A stretch of DNA of 64,000 nucleotides from Paracoccus seriniphilus (GTDB taxonomy: Bacteria; Pseudomonadota; Alphaproteobacteria; Rhodobacterales; Rhodobacteraceae): assembly GCF_028553745.1 (NCBI RefSeq), contig NZ_CP067129.1:2276501-2340500 (forward strand), given 5' to 3'. The position numbers and the translations under genes were made by a program. Position 1 is the stretch's first letter, and each line of letters opens with the position of its first letter. This document shows, one piece after another, positions 54,860 through 63,878 of the stretch. The notes beneath the pieces are model-generated. The model ran no database searches and was not told where the DNA came from. It worked only from the letters and a program-made list of their open reading frames with translations.

Positions 54860-56188
54860 TCAACCCTGCCCAAGCACCTCTTGCATCGCTGCATCAAGCC
54901 GGTCGACCAGCAGAGTGATTTCCTCGTCCGAAATGATGAAAGGCGGTGCCAGCAGCACGTGATCACCCCGCCGCCCGTCGATGGTGCCCGACATCGGATA
55001 ACAGATCAGCCCATGCGCGAAGGCGGCCTTCTTCAGTCTCGCCGCGATTTTACGCGAGGGATCAAAGGGTTCCTTGGTCCCTCTGTCGGCCACAAGCTCA
55101 ATTCCACGAAACAGCCCCCTGCCCCGGATATCTCCGACATTGGGGTGCTGACCAAAGCGGGATTCCAGCGCCTTTTGCAATGTCGCACCACGGCTTTGCA
55201 CCTGAGGCAGCAGGTTCCGGTCCAGGATCGCCCGCAGCACAGCCAGCCCCGCAGCCGTAGCGACCGGATGCCCGATATAGGTGTGCCCGTGCTGGAAGAA
55301 TCCGCTCCCCTTGGCAATCGCGTCATAGATGCCGGCACTGCACAGCATGGCACCGATGGGCTGGTAGCCCGCGCCCAGCCCTTTGGCGATACACAGGATG
55401 TCGGGCGCAACATCGTCCTGCTCGCAGGCGAACAATGTGCCGGTGCGCCCCATGCCGCACATTACCTCGTCAAGGATCAGCAGGATGCCATATTCATCGC
55501 AGATCTCACGGATTCGCTTGAAATAGCCCGGAGCAGGTGCCAGTGCGCCCGCCGTCGCACCCACGACCGGCTCGGCCATGAAGGCCATGACCGTTTCAGG
55601 ACCGACGCGCTCGATTTCCTCGCGCAGCGCCTCGGCCGCGCGCAGACCGTATTCCTCGGGTGTTTCGCCCTCTTGCCGGTCACGATATTCGTAACAGGGA
55701 TCGATATGGCTGACATCCAGCAACAGCGGTCCGAACTGCTGGCGGCGCCATTCATTGCCGCCGGCAGACAGGGCGCCAATGGTGTTGCCGTGATAGCTTT
55801 GACGCCGTGCAATCAGGCGCGAGCGTTCTGGCTGACCCTTTTCGACCCAATACTGCCGGGCCAGCTTGATGGCGGCCTCGGTCGCCTCTGACCCGCCGGA
55901 AACGAAATACACCCGGTCCAGCTCTCCCGGAGCATGGGCAATCAGCAAATCGGCCAAAGCCTCGGCAGGTTCCGAGGTGAGGAACCCAGTATGGGCAAAA
56001 GCCAGCTTGTCCAGCTGCGCCTTGATCGCCTCGGTAACTTCGGCGTCACCATGCCCCAGGCAGCTGACCGCCGCCCCGCCCGAGCCATCCAGATAGCGCC
56101 GGCCTTCGGAATCGATAAGCCAGATGCCCTCACCCCCGACAGCGGTCGGCAATTGGGCGTGGCAGTGACGGGGGAAAACATGCGACAT
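54860..56188 (-). CDS. Class-III pyridoxal-phosphate aminotransferase
   Basis: A 442-residue omega-amino acid or amine transaminase. It has the PLP-binding SGGSEATEAAIKLARQYW, SYHGNTIGALSAGG, LLILDEVMCGMGRTG with the PLP Asp, and the Schiff-base Lys in CIAKGLGAGYQPIGAM. The start at 56188 (MSHVFPRHCHAQLP) gives the family's usual length; the frame open upstream is shadow. It lies 237 bp from the TAXI gene on the same strand. The amine substrate cannot be named. Confidence 0.92.
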   Translation of the reverse strand: MSHVFPRHCHAQLPTAVGGEGIWLIDSEGRRYLDGSGGAAVSCLGHGDAEVTEAIKAQLDKLAFAHTGFLTSEPAEALADLLIAHAPGELDRVYFVSGGSEATEAAIKLARQYWVEKGQPERSRLIARRQSYHGNTIGALSAGGNEWRRQQFGPLLLDVSHIDPCYEYRDRQEGETPEEYGLRAAEALREEIERVGPETVMAFMAEPVVGATAGALAPAPGYFKRIREICDEYGILLILDEVMCGMGRTGTLFACEQDDVAPDILCIAKGLGAGYQPIGAMLCSAGIYDAIAKGSGFFQHGHTYIGHPVATAAGLAVLRAILDRNLLPQVQSRGATLQKALESRFGQHPNVGDIRGRGLFRGIELVADRGTKEPFDPSRKIAARLKKAAFAHGLICYPMSGTIDGRRGDHVLLAPPFIISDEEITLLVDRLDAAMQEVLGQG

Positions 56189-56229
56189 GACATTTGTTCC
56201 TGAGTCGAGAGTCACGTGAGGATGCTCTG

Positions 56230-56775
56230 ATGAGCAAGAAAATTGAACCCCTGTCAGACAGTGATTGGCCCGCTGAGATCGCGGCGCTGAACGGGGGCTT
56301 TGCGGGCAAGCTGAATGTCTATCGGACCATGGCCCATCATCCCGGACTGCTGGCTGCATGGGCTCCGCTGCGCCAGCATGTCGTGCGCGATCGCGCCATG
56401 ACCGACCAGCAAAGCGAGGTGGTCATCTTGCGGACGGGGCACAACCTCGGCTCTGCATATGAATGGGCGCATCACGTCACCCGCGGCCGGGCCGTCGGCA
56501 TGGATGACGCGCGTATCGCTGCATTGGCCGGTCCGCTGGAGGGGATCGACGAAGACGACCGGGTGCTGGCCGCAGCGGTGGATGAGCTTTTCGCCAATGC
56601 CCGCCTTGGCCCCGACACGCAAGAGGCGGTCACGGCCGCCATCGGCAAGGCAGGGATGTTCGACCTGATGGCAACGGTCGGATTCTATTCCGTGCTGGGC
56701 TTCATCGTGAACAGCTTTGACGTTCCCGTCGATGATGACGTTGCCACCCGGCTTCAGGCCGACCCCGCCCCCTGA
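56230..56775 (+). CDS. Carboxymuconolactone decarboxylase-family protein
   Basis: A 181-residue AhpD/CMD-fold protein. It lacks the CxxC redox pair of AhpD; the equivalent helix reads LGSAYEWAHHVTRGRAVGMDD, as in members thought to act on lactones or as hydroperoxide-related proteins with unknown chemistry. AGGATG precedes the ATG at 56230. Its last 22 bases overlap the last bases of the convergent uracil-DNA glycosylase-like gene. It is divergent from the aminotransferase, so the two may share a control region of about 40 bp. Confidence 0.88.
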   Translation: MSKKIEPLSDSDWPAEIAALNGGFAGKLNVYRTMAHHPGLLAAWAPLRQHVVRDRAMTDQQSEVVILRTGHNLGSAYEWAHHVTRGRAVGMDDARIAALAGPLEGIDEDDRVLAAAVDELFANARLGPDTQEAVTAAIGKAGMFDLMATVGFYSVLGFIVNSFDVPVDDDVATRLQADPAP

Positions 56776-57347
56776 GAAAGCTCTGCCGCGACCGCCGCGC
56801 GCAATGCCGGCAGCAGATCGGTTTCGAACCAGGGATTGCGGCGAAGCCAGCCCGTGTTGCGCCATGACGGATGAGGCAACGGAAAGACCGATGGCGCATA
56901 TCTGCGCCAGTCGCGCACGGTTTCGCTCACCTGCCGCGCGCCCAGATGCCAGCGCATCGCATGTCCGCCGATCAGCAATGTCAGGCGCGGCTGCAACAGC
57001 GCCATCACCTCGTCGCGCCAGGTTCTGGCACATATGGGCGGAGGCGGCAGATCCGCGCCCTTCGCATCATAGCCGGGAAAGCAGAAGGCCATCGGCACAA
57101 TGGAAATGCGGTCACGGTCGTAGAACTGCGCCTCGTCAATGCCCATCCAGTCGCGCAATCTCTGGCCCGATCTGTCATCGAAGGGGCGTCCGCTTTCATG
57201 CACCCGCATGCCCGGCGCCTGCCCTGCGATCAACAAGCGCGCCCTTGGCCGGAACCAGACCACCGGCCGCGGGGCATGGGCCGTCGCCGTTTCCGCGAAG
57301 CGCGCGACACAAATCCTGCAGGAGCTGATGCGGTGCGAAAGCGACAT
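56754..57347 (-). CDS. Uracil-DNA glycosylase-family protein
   Basis: A 197-residue protein of the uracil-DNA glycosylase superfamily, the branch often called UDG-like (MUG/family 5-like). It has an N-terminal CRICVARF with paired Cys, the active-site loop LLIAGQAPGMRVHESGRPF with DRSGQRL, and the late strand-loop PLPHPSWRN with His. It may remove uracil or damaged bases. It overlaps the end of the CMD-family gene tail to tail by 22 bp. Confidence 0.88.
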   Translation of the reverse strand: MSLSHRISSCRICVARFAETATAHAPRPVVWFRPRARLLIAGQAPGMRVHESGRPFDDRSGQRLRDWMGIDEAQFYDRDRISIVPMAFCFPGYDAKGADLPPPPICARTWRDEVMALLQPRLTLLIGGHAMRWHLGARQVSETVRDWRRYAPSVFPLPHPSWRNTGWLRRNPWFETDLLPALRAAVAAELSQGAGSA

Positions 57348-57519
57348 GGACCTGATACTAGTGAAAATGTAGCGGGAAAGAAGGGTGACAGAATACAACT
57401 TATGGGGCATCAGGGTGGAAACTGGACAGCTTGCGTTGACGCGCCTATGGTCCGGGCGGTTGTCCGGCACCCCCCCGGCATGGCAACCGGCCCAAAATCA
57501 CGGATGGTAGCAAATCGCC

Positions 57520-58173
57520 ATGCTGGAATTCGATAATGTCTCGAAGTCGTTCTGGACCGGGACGCAGCGCAAAGTCATCCTTGACCAGGCCTCATTCCGG
57601 GTCGAACTGGGGCATTCCCTTGGCATCCTTGCGCCCAATGGCACCGGCAAGACGACGCTGGTCAACATGATGTGCGGGCTGGAAAAACCCGACGAGGGCG
57701 TGATCCGGCGCGAATGCAGGATATCGTTCCCGCTCGGCTTCATGGGCGGCGTGGTGAACAAGCATTCGGCCAATGAAAACGCCCGCTATATCGCCCGCAT
57801 CTATGGACTGGATCCCGATTACGTGTCGGCCTTCACGCGCTGGCTGACCGATATCAACGAATATTTCGACATGCCCGTGGGAACCTATTCGGCGGGCATG
57901 CGCCAGCGATTCACCTTTTCCCTGCTGCTTGCGCTGGAATTTGACATCTACCTGATCGACGAGGGCATGCCCCAAACCACCGATGTCGAATTCAATCGCA
58001 AGGCCGGTTCGGTATTGTTCGACCGTCTGCGCAACTCGACCGTGGTCATCGTGTCGCATATGCCCCAGACAATCGAGAAATTCTGCCAGAGTGCGGCAAT
58101 CCTGCGCGACGGAAAATTGTATATGTTCGAGTCCCTTGAAGAGGCCAAGCAGTATTATGACTACACCGCCTAA
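57520..58173 (+). CDS. Capsule polysaccharide export ATP-binding protein (KpsT-like)
   Basis: The 217-residue ATPase powers export of capsule or lipid-linked polysaccharide through an ABC-2 permease. It has Walker A PNGTGKTT, a signature read as YSAGMRQRF (degenerate, as in KpsT), Walker B IYLIDEG and H-loop VSHMP. The matching permease gene (KpsM type) is not adjacent. Its last codons overlap the start of the next gene by 17 bp. Confidence 0.92.
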   Translation: MLEFDNVSKSFWTGTQRKVILDQASFRVELGHSLGILAPNGTGKTTLVNMMCGLEKPDEGVIRRECRISFPLGFMGGVVNKHSANENARYIARIYGLDPDYVSAFTRWLTDINEYFDMPVGTYSAGMRQRFTFSLLLALEFDIYLIDEGMPQTTDVEFNRKAGSVLFDRLRNSTVVIVSHMPQTIEKFCQSAAILRDGKLYMFESLEEAKQYYDYTA

Positions 58174-59887
58174 GGCCCGTGGTTTTCACACATCGCCGTC
58201 CGATTCGATCAACCCCGGAAAACAGGAGGATGGCGTTCGGATCGAAGTGCAAAGGCGCAGCGAATCCAATGCGACGGGCGATCAGCCTCGGCCTCAGGGT
58301 GACAGCGAATCCGAACAGGCCCGCCGCGAAAGATTCATGCGCACCGATCCACCGCAGGACGGCTTTGCCGGCATGGATCCCGACGAAAGCCCCGCCCCCA
58401 AGGCCGTGGACCCGGATCTCGAGAAGAAACTGCAGGCCATTCGCGACGAGAAACTGACCGAGCGCCAGTTGCGAATTGCCCGCCGGATCGCAACCCTGCA
58501 CCAGATAGAGGTTCAATCCGACGAAGAAGCCGTGCTGCGCCTGCGCGAGCGCGGAATCGATCCCTCGCAGCGGGCGGCACTTGGCAAGCTGCTCTCGGCC
58601 GCGGGCACGCAGGCAAGCACCGCCCCGGGCCGCAACACCCCCGCCCTGGTCCCGCAGGCGCAGCCCCCCTCTGCGCCCGGCACGGGCCTGGGACCGGCAC
58701 GCCCGCCCCTGCCGTCGCGCGAAGCCCTGACCGAGGAACGCCGCGCTGCCGAAATCTATCGCATCCAGCGCGACATCGCCCGCCGCCGCCGTCGGCGCCT
58801 GATGATGCTGGCGCTGCGATTGCTGTTCTTCATCGCGCTGCCGACGCTGCTGACGGGGTTGTATTACTTCCGCATCGCCTCGCCGCTTTACGCCACCTAT
58901 TCGCAATTCCAGATCCAGAGCGCCGAAAGCAGCGGCTCCTCGGGGCTGGGCAGCTTGCTCAGCGGCTCACAACTGGCGACCAACCCCGACTCCGTCGCGG
59001 TTCAAAGCTATCTGACCTCGCGCGATGCCATGTTGCGACTGGACGCGGACAAGGGTTTCAAGCAGGCTTTTCAGGATCCGGATCTGGACCCGATCAAGCG
59101 CCTGCCGCCTGATGCGACCAATGAGGCCGCCTATGAAGTCTATCTGAAATCGGTGAAGATCGGATATGACCCGACCGAAGGCGTGCTGGACATGGAGGTG
59201 ATCGCCCCTGACCCGCAGCTCAGCAAAGAATTTTCGGTCGCGCTGATCGCCTATGCCGAAGAACAGGTCGATCGCATGACCGAACGCCTGCGCGATGACC
59301 AGATGGCGGGTGCCATAGAAACCTATCACGACGCCGAGGAAAAGGTGCTGGCCGCCCAACGCCGTGTTCAGGAATTGCAGCAGAAACTGGGCGTCCTTGA
59401 CCCCGTGGCCGAAGGCACCGTGGTCATGAACCAGATTGCCACGCTTGAAGGGCAATTGAACCAGAAGCAGCTAGAGCTGGGCCAGTTGCAGGCCAACCCG
59501 CGCCCGCTGCAAAGCCGCGTGGCAGCCGTTCAGGGTGATATCAAGCGCCTGCGCGAGTTGATCGACATCACGCGCTCGCAGCTGACCGAGGGCAATGAGA
59601 CCCGCAGTTCACTGGCGGCGGTATCGGGCGAGTTGAGAATCGCCGAAAGCGAACTGGCGACGCGTCAGGAATTGCTGGCCGCTGCCGCAGCCCAGATGGA
59701 ATCGGCGCGTATCGAGGCCAACAAGCAGGTCCGTTACCTGTCGCTATCCGTGAAACCGGTGGCACCGGATGAAGCCACCTATCCCAAAGCCTTCCAGAAT
59801 ACGCTGGTGGCATTCCTGATATTTTCCGGTATCTACCTCATGCTGTCGCTGACAGCCTCAATCTTGCGTGAACAGGTATCCACATGA
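58157..59887 (+). CDS. Capsule export inner-membrane protein (KpsE-like) with long N-terminal extension
   Basis: The 576-residue protein is a polysaccharide co-polymerase/export protein of the KpsE class: a membrane segment at about residue 215 (MMLALRLLFFIALPTLLTGLYYF), a long periplasmic coiled coil (residues 320-530, VLAAQRRVQELQQKLG), and a second membrane segment at the end (NTLVAFLIFSGIYLML). Unlike most KpsE proteins it has about 215 residues of cytoplasmic sequence before the first membrane segment, ending in a Pro-rich linker. The start at 58157 lies in the end of the ATPase gene and its stop overlaps kdsA. Confidence 0.9.
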   Translation: MTTPPKARGFHTSPSDSINPGKQEDGVRIEVQRRSESNATGDQPRPQGDSESEQARRERFMRTDPPQDGFAGMDPDESPAPKAVDPDLEKKLQAIRDEKLTERQLRIARRIATLHQIEVQSDEEAVLRLRERGIDPSQRAALGKLLSAAGTQASTAPGRNTPALVPQAQPPSAPGTGLGPARPPLPSREALTEERRAAEIYRIQRDIARRRRRRLMMLALRLLFFIALPTLLTGLYYFRIASPLYATYSQFQIQSAESSGSSGLGSLLSGSQLATNPDSVAVQSYLTSRDAMLRLDADKGFKQAFQDPDLDPIKRLPPDATNEAAYEVYLKSVKIGYDPTEGVLDMEVIAPDPQLSKEFSVALIAYAEEQVDRMTERLRDDQMAGAIETYHDAEEKVLAAQRRVQELQQKLGVLDPVAEGTVVMNQIATLEGQLNQKQLELGQLQANPRPLQSRVAAVQGDIKRLRELIDITRSQLTEGNETRSSLAAVSGELRIAESELATRQELLAAAAAQMESARIEANKQVRYLSLSVKPVAPDEATYPKAFQNTLVAFLIFSGIYLMLSLTASILREQVST

Positions 59888-60726
59888 CCAAAGCAAAACA
59901 CATTCGCATCGGCAATCTGGAATGTGGCAACGACCTGCCGCTGACCGTGATCGCCGGCCCCTGCCAGCTGGAAACGCTGGATCACGCGTTGATGATCGGC
60001 GAGAAGATGGCCGAGGCCTGTGCCAAGGCCGGGGCCAGCTACATTTTCAAGGCCAGCTATGACAAGGCCAATCGCACCTCGCTGAAAGGTCGTCGCGGCG
60101 TCGGCGTGCAGGAAGGTCTCGACATGCTGGCCACTGTGCGTGAGCGTCTGGGCTGCCCGGTGCTGACCGATGTGCATGATGCCGAACAGGCTGTCCTGGC
60201 CGCGAAACATGTCGATGTCATCCAGATCCCGGCCTTCCTGTGCCGTCAAACCGATCTGTTGCTGGCGGCTGGCAAGACCGGCGCAGTCATCAACATCAAG
60301 AAAGGCCAGTTCCTGGCCCCATGGGACATGCCCAATGTCGCCGACAAGGTCGCCTCGACCGGGAATGAGAACATCCTGCTGACCGAACGCGGTGCCAGCT
60401 TTGGCTATAACACGCTGGTGGCCGACATGCGCTCGCTGCCGACCATGGCAAAGACCGGCTATCCGGTCATCATGGATGCCACCCATTCCGTGCAACAGCC
60501 GGGCGGACAGGGTGGCTCTTCTGGCGGGCAGCGTGAATTCGCACCGGTCATGGCCCGCGCCGCAGTTTCGCTTGGCGTGGCGGGTGTCTTCATTGAAACC
60601 CATCAGGATCCCGACAATTCGCCCTCGGACGGGCCGAACATGATCCCGCTGCATGAAATGCCGGCACTGATCGCGACGCTGATGCGCTTTGACGCCCTGG
60701 CCAAGGCCGAGCCGATCACCATCTGA
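59884..60726 (+). CDS. kdsA: 3-deoxy-8-phosphooctulonate synthase
   Basis: KdsA joins phosphoenolpyruvate and arabinose-5-phosphate to make the Kdo precursor for lipopolysaccharide or capsule linkers. The 280-residue protein has IAGPCQLE, FKASYDKANRTS, LTDVHD, QIPAFLCRQTDLLLAA, NIKKGQFLAPWD, LTERGASFGYN and DATHSVQQPG. The ATGA overlap with the KpsE-like gene shows cotranscription. Placing it with capsule export genes suggests Kdo as a capsule linker, as in group-2 capsules. Confidence 0.96.
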   Translation: MTKAKHIRIGNLECGNDLPLTVIAGPCQLETLDHALMIGEKMAEACAKAGASYIFKASYDKANRTSLKGRRGVGVQEGLDMLATVRERLGCPVLTDVHDAEQAVLAAKHVDVIQIPAFLCRQTDLLLAAGKTGAVINIKKGQFLAPWDMPNVADKVASTGNENILLTERGASFGYNTLVADMRSLPTMAKTGYPVIMDATHSVQQPGGQGGSSGGQREFAPVMARAAVSLGVAGVFIETHQDPDNSPSDGPNMIPLHEMPALIATLMRFDALAKAEPITI

Positions 60727-60791
60727 TCCCTGCCGGGGGCCATGTCCCGACCGCCTGCGCCTTTCGGCACAAGCGGCGCCGGCCATGGCCC

Positions 60792-61976
60792 TCAGCCTGT
60801 CAGGGCCGCACGCCCTGCCGCATCGGCCGACGCCCAGGCCCACTGGAAATTATATCCACCCAGCCAGCCGGTCACATCCACACATTCACCAATGAAATGC
60901 AGGCCGGGAACCTTGCGCACCTGCATCGTCTTCGCGTCCAGTTCGCGGGTGTCCACGCCACCCAGGGTCACTTCGGCAGTGCGATAGCCCTCGGTCCCGA
61001 CGGGACGCAACTGCCAGCGATTGATCCGCGCAGCCAGTTTTTCCAGCATCTTGTTGGGCTGATCGGCAAGGCGCGCCGAAGCCAGCCCAAGCTCTGCCGC
61101 GATTGCCTGCGCCAGCCGCTCGGGCAGCATCCGAGACAAGGCCGTGGCGACGGCAATGCGTCCGGCTTCGCCGCGCTGACGTTTCAAATGCCCGGCAATA
61201 TCGACATCCGGAGCCAGATCGACTGTCAATGTCTCTCCGGGCCGCCAAAAGCTGGATATCTGCAGGATCACCGGCCCGCTGAGGCCCCGATGCGTAAACA
61301 GCAATGCATCCTTGAAGGTTGCGCCACCATGGCGGATTCGCGCCTCGACAGACACCCCGGCCAAGGGCCGACACAGCGCCAGATCCTGTTCGGCAAATGT
61401 CATTGGCACCAGCCCCGGCAAGGTTTCCTGACATCGCAGATCGAAATCGCGTGCAATATCATAACCAATTCCCGACGCACCCATTTTCGGGATCGATTTC
61501 CCGCCGGTGGCCACAACAACGCAAGCCGCGCTGACAGGCCCTGTGGCTGTGTCCACAAGAAACCGGTCGCCGCCGTGGCGGACCCCGGTCACCGCACAAT
61601 TCAGCCGCAGTTCCGCGCCTTCCATCCGGCGCAGCAGCATATGGGTGATCTGCGTCGCCTTGCCGTCACAGAACAATTGTCCCTGCGTCTTTTCGTGCCA
61701 GGCGATTCCCGCCCTGTCGACCAGTTCAACGAATTGTGCCGGGCGAAAGCGAGCAAGCGCGCTGGCACTGAAACGGGGATTGGCCGAAACAAAGCGTCCG
61801 GGCTCGGTGGCCAGATTCGTAAAGTTGCAACGCCCACCTCCAGAAATCCGAATCTTTTCGGCCGGTTTGCCTGCATGGTCGAGGACCAGAACCCGTCGCC
61901 CCTGTGCCAGAGCCGAGCCTGCACAGAATAATCCGGCTGCTCCGGCCCCAAGAATTGCGAGATCAACATGTTCCAT
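60792..61976 (-). CDS. BaiN/HI0933-like NAD(P)/FAD-dependent oxidoreductase
   Basis: A 394-residue flavoprotein of the HI0933/BaiN family. The FAD-binding GxGxxG is at the N terminus (LAILGAGAAGLFCAG), then GGGRCNFTNL, VVATGGKSIPKMGASGIGYDIA, and the C-terminal GLHFIGECVDVTGWLGGYNFQWAWAS. The start at 61976 is set by the closeness of the FAD motif. It is a single gene convergent with kdsA and 95 bp from the divergent tRNA gene. The physiological substrate is unknown. Confidence 0.93.
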   Translation of the reverse strand: MEHVDLAILGAGAAGLFCAGSALAQGRRVLVLDHAGKPAEKIRISGGGRCNFTNLATEPGRFVSANPRFSASALARFRPAQFVELVDRAGIAWHEKTQGQLFCDGKATQITHMLLRRMEGAELRLNCAVTGVRHGGDRFLVDTATGPVSAACVVVATGGKSIPKMGASGIGYDIARDFDLRCQETLPGLVPMTFAEQDLALCRPLAGVSVEARIRHGGATFKDALLFTHRGLSGPVILQISSFWRPGETLTVDLAPDVDIAGHLKRQRGEAGRIAVATALSRMLPERLAQAIAAELGLASARLADQPNKMLEKLAARINRWQLRPVGTEGYRTAEVTLGGVDTRELDAKTMQVRKVPGLHFIGECVDVTGWLGGYNFQWAWASADAAGRAALTG

Positions 61977-62071
61977 GGGGCGGCCATAGCGGCCTGAAGG
62001 AAAACAAACAAGATTCTTTGAATTTTCGACTTGCACCCTCCGTCAGCATTGGATATTTCCCGCTCCACAGT

Positions 62072-62146
62072 TGGGGCGTAGCCAAGCGGTAAGGCATCGG
62101 TTTTTGGTACCGTGTATCGTAGGTTCGAATCCTACCGCCCCAGCCA
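62072..62146 (+). tRNA. tRNA-Gln (anticodon TTG)
   Basis: The acceptor stem TGGGGCG pairs with CGCCCCA, the T arm has GGTTCGAATCC, and the anticodon loop TTTTGGT gives TTG for glutamine. CCA is encoded (62144-62146). The lowest pair of the anticodon stem is T-T, otherwise the fold is standard. Confidence 0.95.
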
Positions 62147-62783
62147 ATATCCTCCAAGTCGTTGATCTGGATCGTCTTATCGAAGACGGACAGCCAATCT
62201 GGACCATTGTCCATCACGGCGCCGCCATCCAAAGTCAGGGGCCGCGCCATGGACATGGCCCAATTCATCATCCGTCAGGGTGCGAGCTACACCAAAGACA
62301 AACTCACAACGGCTTTGATCGCGCGATACAGGCGGCGACCCGGATTCGGAAAGGGAAGATGCCTGCAGCGCCCCCTCCTGCGCCACGGGCCTCAGTCGAA
62401 CCGTGAACCTGCTTTCTATTCTTGTCAGACTGTCGCGCCCGGCCGACAAGACCACCTGCCAGATATACAAGACAGCCGAGGGGATAATGCTGCCTATGCT
62501 GCCCCCCGATCCTTGGACCGATCCGGTCTCGAGGCGAGGCTTTGACTGGTCCGCCCCCGAAGCTTCGATCGTTCTGCGCGAGCAGTTTTCCGACCATTGC
62601 CCTGCTTCCCAAGGTTGGTGCGCCAGAATCTGGAAGGCAGGTCTCTGTTTTGTCTCGGCCCCGTCAGATGTTATGGATGCGGCAGAACCGGGGCCGTCTT
62701 TTTCCGTCGCATCAATCCGACCCACACCAGAAGCCACATTCCCGGCCCTGACATCCGACCAATCGCGTTCTGGCCGAATCGAC
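62147..62783. other. 637 bp between tRNA-Gln and the Hint protein: no gene seen
   Basis: Several open frames cross this stretch on both strands, but none has a ribosome site, a recognisable domain or GC-biased third positions that single one out. No transposase, integrase or direct repeat of the tRNA 3' end was found within it. It may be decayed accessory DNA next to a tRNA gene. Confidence 0.5.
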
Positions 62784-63878
62784 CTAACTCTCCAAGAGAA
62801 CCAGTTGTTTGTGGTTCCGCTTATGCCTGGCCAAAAGCTTGCTCACCTGCGCCTGTTTCCGAATCGTGAGATGTGCAGGAGATGCGCCCTGACCCGCGGT
62901 TTCCAGTTCGGGAAAAATCTCGAAAATCTCCCTGCGCGCCATTTCGGGCAGCGCCTTCAGCGCCTGAACGCCGGTGTAAAGGCTTTCGGCCGGCGCGCCA
63001 TTAGCGAAGACGATCTGATGCGCCTCAAACAGCATGTGAACATAGGTGACAGGGGCGAATGAAGCCACTTGCTCGATACCCTCTGCTTCGACCAGCTTGA
63101 TTGCCGGGACAAAGATCTCTCGTTGCCCGAACATCCGCTCGGCTATCCTTGACGCGATTAGAATGCGATGCTGCGGCGAAACCAGGAGGTCGGAATGCGG
63201 GACGCCCTCTCCCAATGCGCCAGCACTGATGCGAATCGGTCTCAGATGCGGTGAGGCCACAAGTTCAGCAGTCGACAGCTTGCGCCTGCCAATCCAGACG
63301 ATCTTTTGCACGCCGTCTCGGACTGTCACGACATCATCGCCCGCAACCAAAGAACTGATCTGTCGTTCGCCGGTCGGCGTTTTGACCAGTGTTTTTTCGC
63401 AAAAGCACACGACCGAGTTCGTGATCTCGTTCATGTATTGTCGTTGATTGTAGAAGTTATCAAATCCGGTGCTGAATCGGCCAAGCGTGATGGATTGGAT
63501 TTGGTCAGATGCTGCATTGATACCTGCAGCCGCATCTTCGTTTACCAAGATGGCCTGCGAGCCATCCGACAGGGTGATCAGTTCCAGGGTTCCAGTCGAC
63601 GTGGAACCGTCGGCATAGGTGAATGTCGAGCTGACATAACGGTCATTGTCTACCTGCGTGGTTGCGGCTTCGTCCGAGAAATCGCCGTCACGGTCGGTAT
63701 CAACGACAAAACTGTCCCCGATATCAATTGATCCGTTATTCGGCTGAATGGTGCCATCCGTCTGGATATCGATGAACTGGCCAAGGTTGCTGGCGGTCAG
63801 CACGGTACCTTCAGCGGCAGTTCCTCCAACACCTAACGCTGCGTTCAGGTGGAATCCGCTACCTACCATCGTTGCCAT
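62784..63878 (-). CDS. Hint-domain (hedgehog/intein) protein
   Basis: A 364-residue protein with a Hint_2-type domain common in Rhodobacteraceae. It starts at about residue 156 with the nucleophile region VVCFCEKTLVKTPTGER and continues ISSLVAGDDVVTVRDG, KIVWIGRRKL, HLRPIRI and LLVSPQHRILI. The first 155 residues are Asp/Gly/Thr-rich (DTDRDGDFSDE, possible calcium-binding repeat) and look like a secreted passenger. Such proteins are thought to be exported and to process themselves. There is no classical signal peptide. The C-terminal 60 residues are basic. It lies beyond the gap after tRNA-Gln. Confidence 0.88.
   Translation of the reverse strand: MATMVGSGFHLNAALGVGGTAAEGTVLTASNLGQFIDIQTDGTIQPNNGSIDIGDSFVVDTDRDGDFSDEAATTQVDNDRYVSSTFTYADGSTSTGTLELITLSDGSQAILVNEDAAAGINAASDQIQSITLGRFSTGFDNFYNQRQYMNEITNSVVCFCEKTLVKTPTGERQISSLVAGDDVVTVRDGVQKIVWIGRRKLSTAELVASPHLRPIRISAGALGEGVPHSDLLVSPQHRILIASRIAERMFGQREIFVPAIKLVEAEGIEQVASFAPVTYVHMLFEAHQIVFANGAPAESLYTGVQALKALPEMARREIFEIFPELETAGQGASPAHLTIRKQAQVSKLLARHKRNHKQLVLLES

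Noticed and set aside
62177..62737. 186-residue minus-strand frame after tRNA-Gln
   Set aside because: No start signal, no family, and competing frames on both strands of equal length.
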